Below are positions 60,548 to 64,000 of a stretch of DNA of 64,000 bases, piece by piece (the stretch's first letter is position 1; each line of letters starts with the position of its first letter). This stretch comes from Colias croceus (taxonomy: Eukaryota > Arthropoda > Insecta > Lepidoptera > Pieridae), in assembly GCF_905220415.1 (NCBI RefSeq), contig NC_059562.1:4293501-4357500 (forward strand), read 5' to 3'. The notes beneath the pieces are model-generated. The model worked only from the letters and a program-made list of their open reading frames with translations, had not been told where the DNA came from and ran no database searches. The translations under genes were made by a program, and so were the position numbers.

Positions 60548-60931
60548 CTATGAGCAACCACAGCTCTCGACGACCATACCGGGGATAGTCCCATAAATTA
60601 TATTTAAATCGTGATCGAAATACAGCATGGATATGCTGCTCATTTTCCTCGGGGCACAGCAGGGTCCCCCGCTGCCCTGTGGCGCTGCCAGGTGCACTAA
60701 ATGTGTGTGGGGGTACTTCTGCAAGAAACTGTATGGGCACTCCCCGCTGCAGTAGTTCGCGTCGTACTGCTTGGGTGCGATGATCCAGTCCCAGCCGAAC
60801 TCTTCGAAGTTGACAGACAGCGGGTATCTGCAGCATCGCACTTCTTTGGAATTCTCCGTGCAATCCATTCCTATCATTCGTCGCGTCCTCTTGTGTGAAT
60901 TGTCTCTAAGACTTACTTCTATGTATGGCAT
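60548..60931 (-). CDS. myo: Myoglianin (GDF8/11-like TGF-beta ligand), last exon
   Basis: Minus-strand exon after acceptor atttcttccag; phase 0. 127 codons and stop: 18 residues of prodomain ending in the furin site HKRTRR, then a mature ligand of 109 residues with nine cysteines, including the extra pair seen in TGF-beta/activin/GDF8 types, and the CGCS terminus. FEEFGWDWIIAPK and YCSGECPY are diagnostic of the GDF8/11-myoglianin group. Myoglianin is a secreted activin-branch ligand; in insects it acts in neuronal remodelling, muscle and moulting-hormone control. The gene is converging on Cirl. Confidence 0.96.
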   Translation of the reverse strand: MPYIEVSLRDNSHKRTRRMIGMDCTENSKEVRCCRYPLSVNFEEFGWDWIIAPKQYDANYCSGECPYSFLQKYPHTHLVHLAAPQGSGGPCCAPRKMSSISMLYFDHDLNIIYGTIPGMVVESCGCS

Positions 60932-61749
60932 CTGGAAGAAATGGTATAAGTTATTAATAAATATATTATCTATGCGTTTTTTTGTTTGAAATTACGTACG
61001 CTACGTATCAAACGATACGAAAAACATTTAATTTTATGCGACCTAATCAAATATCGAACTTATAAAGCTAAGAGAAACCTAAAAGCTACAAAAATTAATA
61101 TATAGTTGCGTTCAATTAAAGTTATGTTAGATTGTAGATAATAATATCCAATGACGACAAGACATCAAGATCACCGCGCAGTTTTGGGATAAATTGCGAA
61201 TCGACTGACCTAATTTATTCAGATAATGCGTATGGGTTATCAACAAATTTCAGCTGCCTAAGACTTCCTCTAAAGATTAACTTAATACGCAATAAAGTAC
61301 TGTAATAATACCTATAGGATTGCTTCACAAAAAGCACAAAACTACATATGTTACATGTATAAAAATAAATAATTTCACATATGTTTTGTATTCAGAGATA
61401 AAAAATTACGTCGCATTTTCTAGCAAATCCTAATTTAGGAACATGCTAGATAAAAAAATTATAAATGCTTATCTTTCATTGGATTTTTAACATGTTATGC
61501 TACTGTTTGAAATAAGTTTCACTGTTAATCATAAAAGTGCTAAAAGCTTAGAATTAATGTTTTAAATAAGTTAATTGTGTCAGTTTTATTGATACTTGAC
61601 ACAAATTGACCTCAAATGACAAGGTTCGATTACGTAGGTGGGGTAAATTTGGTATTGGTTTGATCCACGTTTGATCACACGTGTTTTGTGCCATAGAGTG
61701 CGTGTTCTTAAATTTCATGAAAAATCTACCTTAACTTTATATAGACTAA

Positions 61750-61912
61750 GGTCCGATTTTTCAATCCTTGGTTAAAATTTATAAGACCAATAAAGTATTA
61801 CATATGTACTACATTAACTGTCAAATACGAGCAATAAGAATACATTTTTGAAATGGTAGTTTAATACGTTATTCGACGAGTAAATTTTAACCAAGGTTTG
61901 AAAAATCAGCCC
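61750..61912. mobile_element. Short MITE with TAA target site, in myoglianin intron
   Basis: 163 bp; ends ggtccgatttttcaatcctt and reverse-complement ggctgatttttcaaaccttg; flanks taa at 61747-61749 and 61913-61915. Sister copy of 44522-44696. Confidence 0.82.
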
Positions 61913-62215
61913 TAAGCGGAACAAGAGAATAAGACAAATTCATTTTATAAGACTATCAGAAATGCGAGAATAGATACATATATACGATACGTACATCCAA
62001 CAATAGATAGGTACATGATTAATGATTATATAAAACAGTTCTATATGATATAATTTTATCACTGTTATTATGTGAATACATATGATTTATAACAGACAAT
62101 GTCACGGGCACTAGCTAGCAATTCCTTATCAAAATAAATTTCATAGCATAGTCAGATACAGCTTTGAACTTTATGCTAATTATAATTCATTTAACTTTTA
62201 TCACTATATGTAATA

Positions 62216-62437
62216 CTAGCTTTCCGCCCGCGGCTTCTCCCGTGTTTTGAAAGAAAAACCCGCATAGTTCCCGTGGGATTTCCGGGATGAAACCTATCCT
62301 ATGTGTTAATCCAAGTTACCCTCTATATGTGTGCTAACTTTCATTGTAATCGGTTCAGTAATATTCGCATGAAAGAGTAACAAACACACACACACACACA
62401 TCCTCACAAACTTTCGCATTTATAATATTAGTAGGAT
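62216..62437 (+). repeat. Lepidopteran interspersed repeat tail in myoglianin intron
   Basis: ctagctttccgcccgcggct to tataatattagtaggat, with a (ca)n run. Near-complete copy of the 3414 type, antisense to myoglianin. Confidence 0.8.
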
Positions 62438-62596
62438 ATCTAGGGTTGAATAAGTTGAACAAAAAAACTTATTAAAACTGGAAAAAATCACAACAAAAAT
62501 TGTCGAACAGGAATCGCTGATAAAGCTTTAAATAGCTGTTTATTTATAGACGATAAAAATACTGTGATAGTTTATCTTAAAGCAATAATGACTCAC

Positions 62597-63012
62597 CAAT
62601 GCGTTATTTGATTCTGAACTGGGATGGGGTACTACTAGGCTCATTTTGTTCTTCGAGTCTAGTACCCTGACTACTATCGCTAAGTTCTCTCTGGGTAGCC
62701 TGAAGAATTCGGCAACCATGTTCGTGACATTTGCCTTTACCCATTTCCCCGTCTTTAACTCCTTTCTGGACAGTTTTATTGACCCCTCTGCATAGGGCAC
62801 AGAGGCCTTATTCCCTTGACTATTTCTTGTTATTCTATTGACTTGATAGTTCACGTTAAAATGGTCTTCTAATATGGTTACGTTCTGCCGCGGTTCTAAC
62901 TCCTGTATGTGGATATTAAGGAAAGCCTCATCTACTTCATTCTGCAGAACTTTGTTGGTAAATCTGAAGTTAATCACTTTTAAACCTTTGAAGTGGTTGT
63001 GGCGCCGCGTAT
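62597..63012 (-). CDS. myo: Myoglianin prodomain exon
   Basis: Minus strand: acceptor acttcacag, donor gtgagt. 416 nt, one split Asp codon plus 138 codons, ending phase 0 to match the last exon. Reads RRHNHFKGLKVINFRF, then FRLPRENLAIVVRVLD, a TGF-beta prodomain of the myoglianin type with an N-glycosylation site (NVT). Upstream exons with the signal peptide were not found and probably lie beyond the window's right edge. Confidence 0.93.
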
Positions 63013-64000
63013 CTGTGAAGTATAGATATGATTTAAAGCATTTTGTACAAATTATAAGCAGTTGCATAGTTATATTAAAGTTTACATTATTTTTAGTAGT
63101 GCACAGTAGAGCCGAGTATATTTATTTACTATTATAAATTATAAAATCCGCAAAGATTCCGCGTAATTACATACGTCATTTTTATATATTAAGCCCTTTA
63201 TACCGATTCACAGACTATAAGTACCTAATGCCTACGAATCAAAACTATTTGTTACACATAATATGTAGTTCCACTTATACCTAACATCGTAAAATTCTAT
63301 CATTTTCAAGCAATCGGTATATAAAGCTAGGAGCCGCCACTCCCAACCGTATAACCCAAACATTCTTCTTCTTTCAAGCTATTTTACAAATGTTAAGGAT
63401 AATGGAAACAAACATATAAAAAGTGGTGTAACCCTATAATATCTTTTATCTCTACATTTCGGTAGTCACAATTTATTCATAATTTAGCGCCGCATGGGTT
63501 AACAGATAATTTAAATATACATCCTTCTTGTTAAGAGTTAGCGCATAGATTTGCTAAATTTTTATTTTTTAAGTCGTTGCCATGTCCTTTCTCCAATGCG
63601 GCATCTGAAACAAACATAGTATTCTTTAATAAATAAATATTGCACAAAATCTTTTACGTTATCATTATTATCAGTGCATTTTGGATTCATCTCCAGGGGA
63701 ACATTATCGCATTAACAATAAAGAGTAGGTAATCTGATAACAAGAGAAACAGTTACAAATTCAAATGTAAAATATTACTGCTCTATAATTTCATTTTGTA
63801 TGGAGGAAGATTCAACAATTGGAGATTGTAAAGAATTTCACGTGTGTATCTGTTTAATATACGAGTTTGAAGTGACAACATTCCGGATAATCTATTTAAG
63901 AATGTAAATCTTTATTCAAATGTGTATTTAAATTTTGGTAGAGTTTAAGAGTTTTAAGTAGTTTTTAATTTTTCGTTAAGATTTACACACGTTCAGATAA
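63013..64000. other. Presumed myoglianin intron / upstream sequence
   Basis: No supported coding exon. A good minus-strand acceptor (atgtttgtttcag) at 63605 precedes a short stretch open in one frame for only about 21 codons (down to ~63540), with an aataaa at 63477-63472; it might be a terminal exon of another transcript, but this is weak. Confidence 0.4.

Overview
The window looks like a piece of a lepidopteran (moth or butterfly) chromosome. It is AT-rich with long gene-free stretches. It carries interspersed repeats of the kind common in Lepidoptera: a repeat tail ending in a motif like cattataatattagtaggat, and tRNA-derived SINEs. Its two host genes are split by introns with ordinary insect gt-ag sites. 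The taxon call rests on repeat style and protein resemblance, not on a search.

Layout. 1-11760 is AT-rich DNA with no gene I can support. It holds scattered repeat tails, one SINE (6443-6664), a 733-bp MITE (8076-8808) and a candidate recursive splice site (8997/8998). 11766-19963 is a complete BEL/Pao LTR element of 8198 bp. Its two 350-bp LTRs show no difference by eye, it has a 5-bp target duplication (acatt), and one open frame of 2385 codons runs gag-protease-RT-RNase H-integrase-envelope. 19969-39828 is again gene-poor, with a SINE, repeat tails, a diverged tandem pair near 32.0 and 32.6 kb, an 821-bp inverted-repeat transposon with 8-bp target duplications, and a hairpin.

39829-57204 (+ strand) carries 24 coding exons of latrophilin/Cirl, an adhesion GPCR: lectin domain, Ser/Thr/Pro-rich stalk, HormR, GAIN, GPS, seven membrane helices and a long cytoplasmic tail. 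All splice phases agree and give 1521 residues; the signal-peptide exon was not found. Its 3' UTR runs to about 58.17 kb. On the opposite strand at 60548-63012 lie the last two coding exons of myoglianin (GDF8/11 type), arranged tail to tail with Cirl.

The most unusual structures are in Cirl. The intron before exon 17 is almost wholly a 10 x 52-bp tandem array in which every unit copies the 3' splice site and the first ~16 bases of the exon. The intron after exon 20 holds degenerate copies of that exon's 3' end and donor region. An 11-nt microexon is needed to keep the tail in frame. The BEL element also shows a strand-specific excess of the tetramer ATCA along its length.
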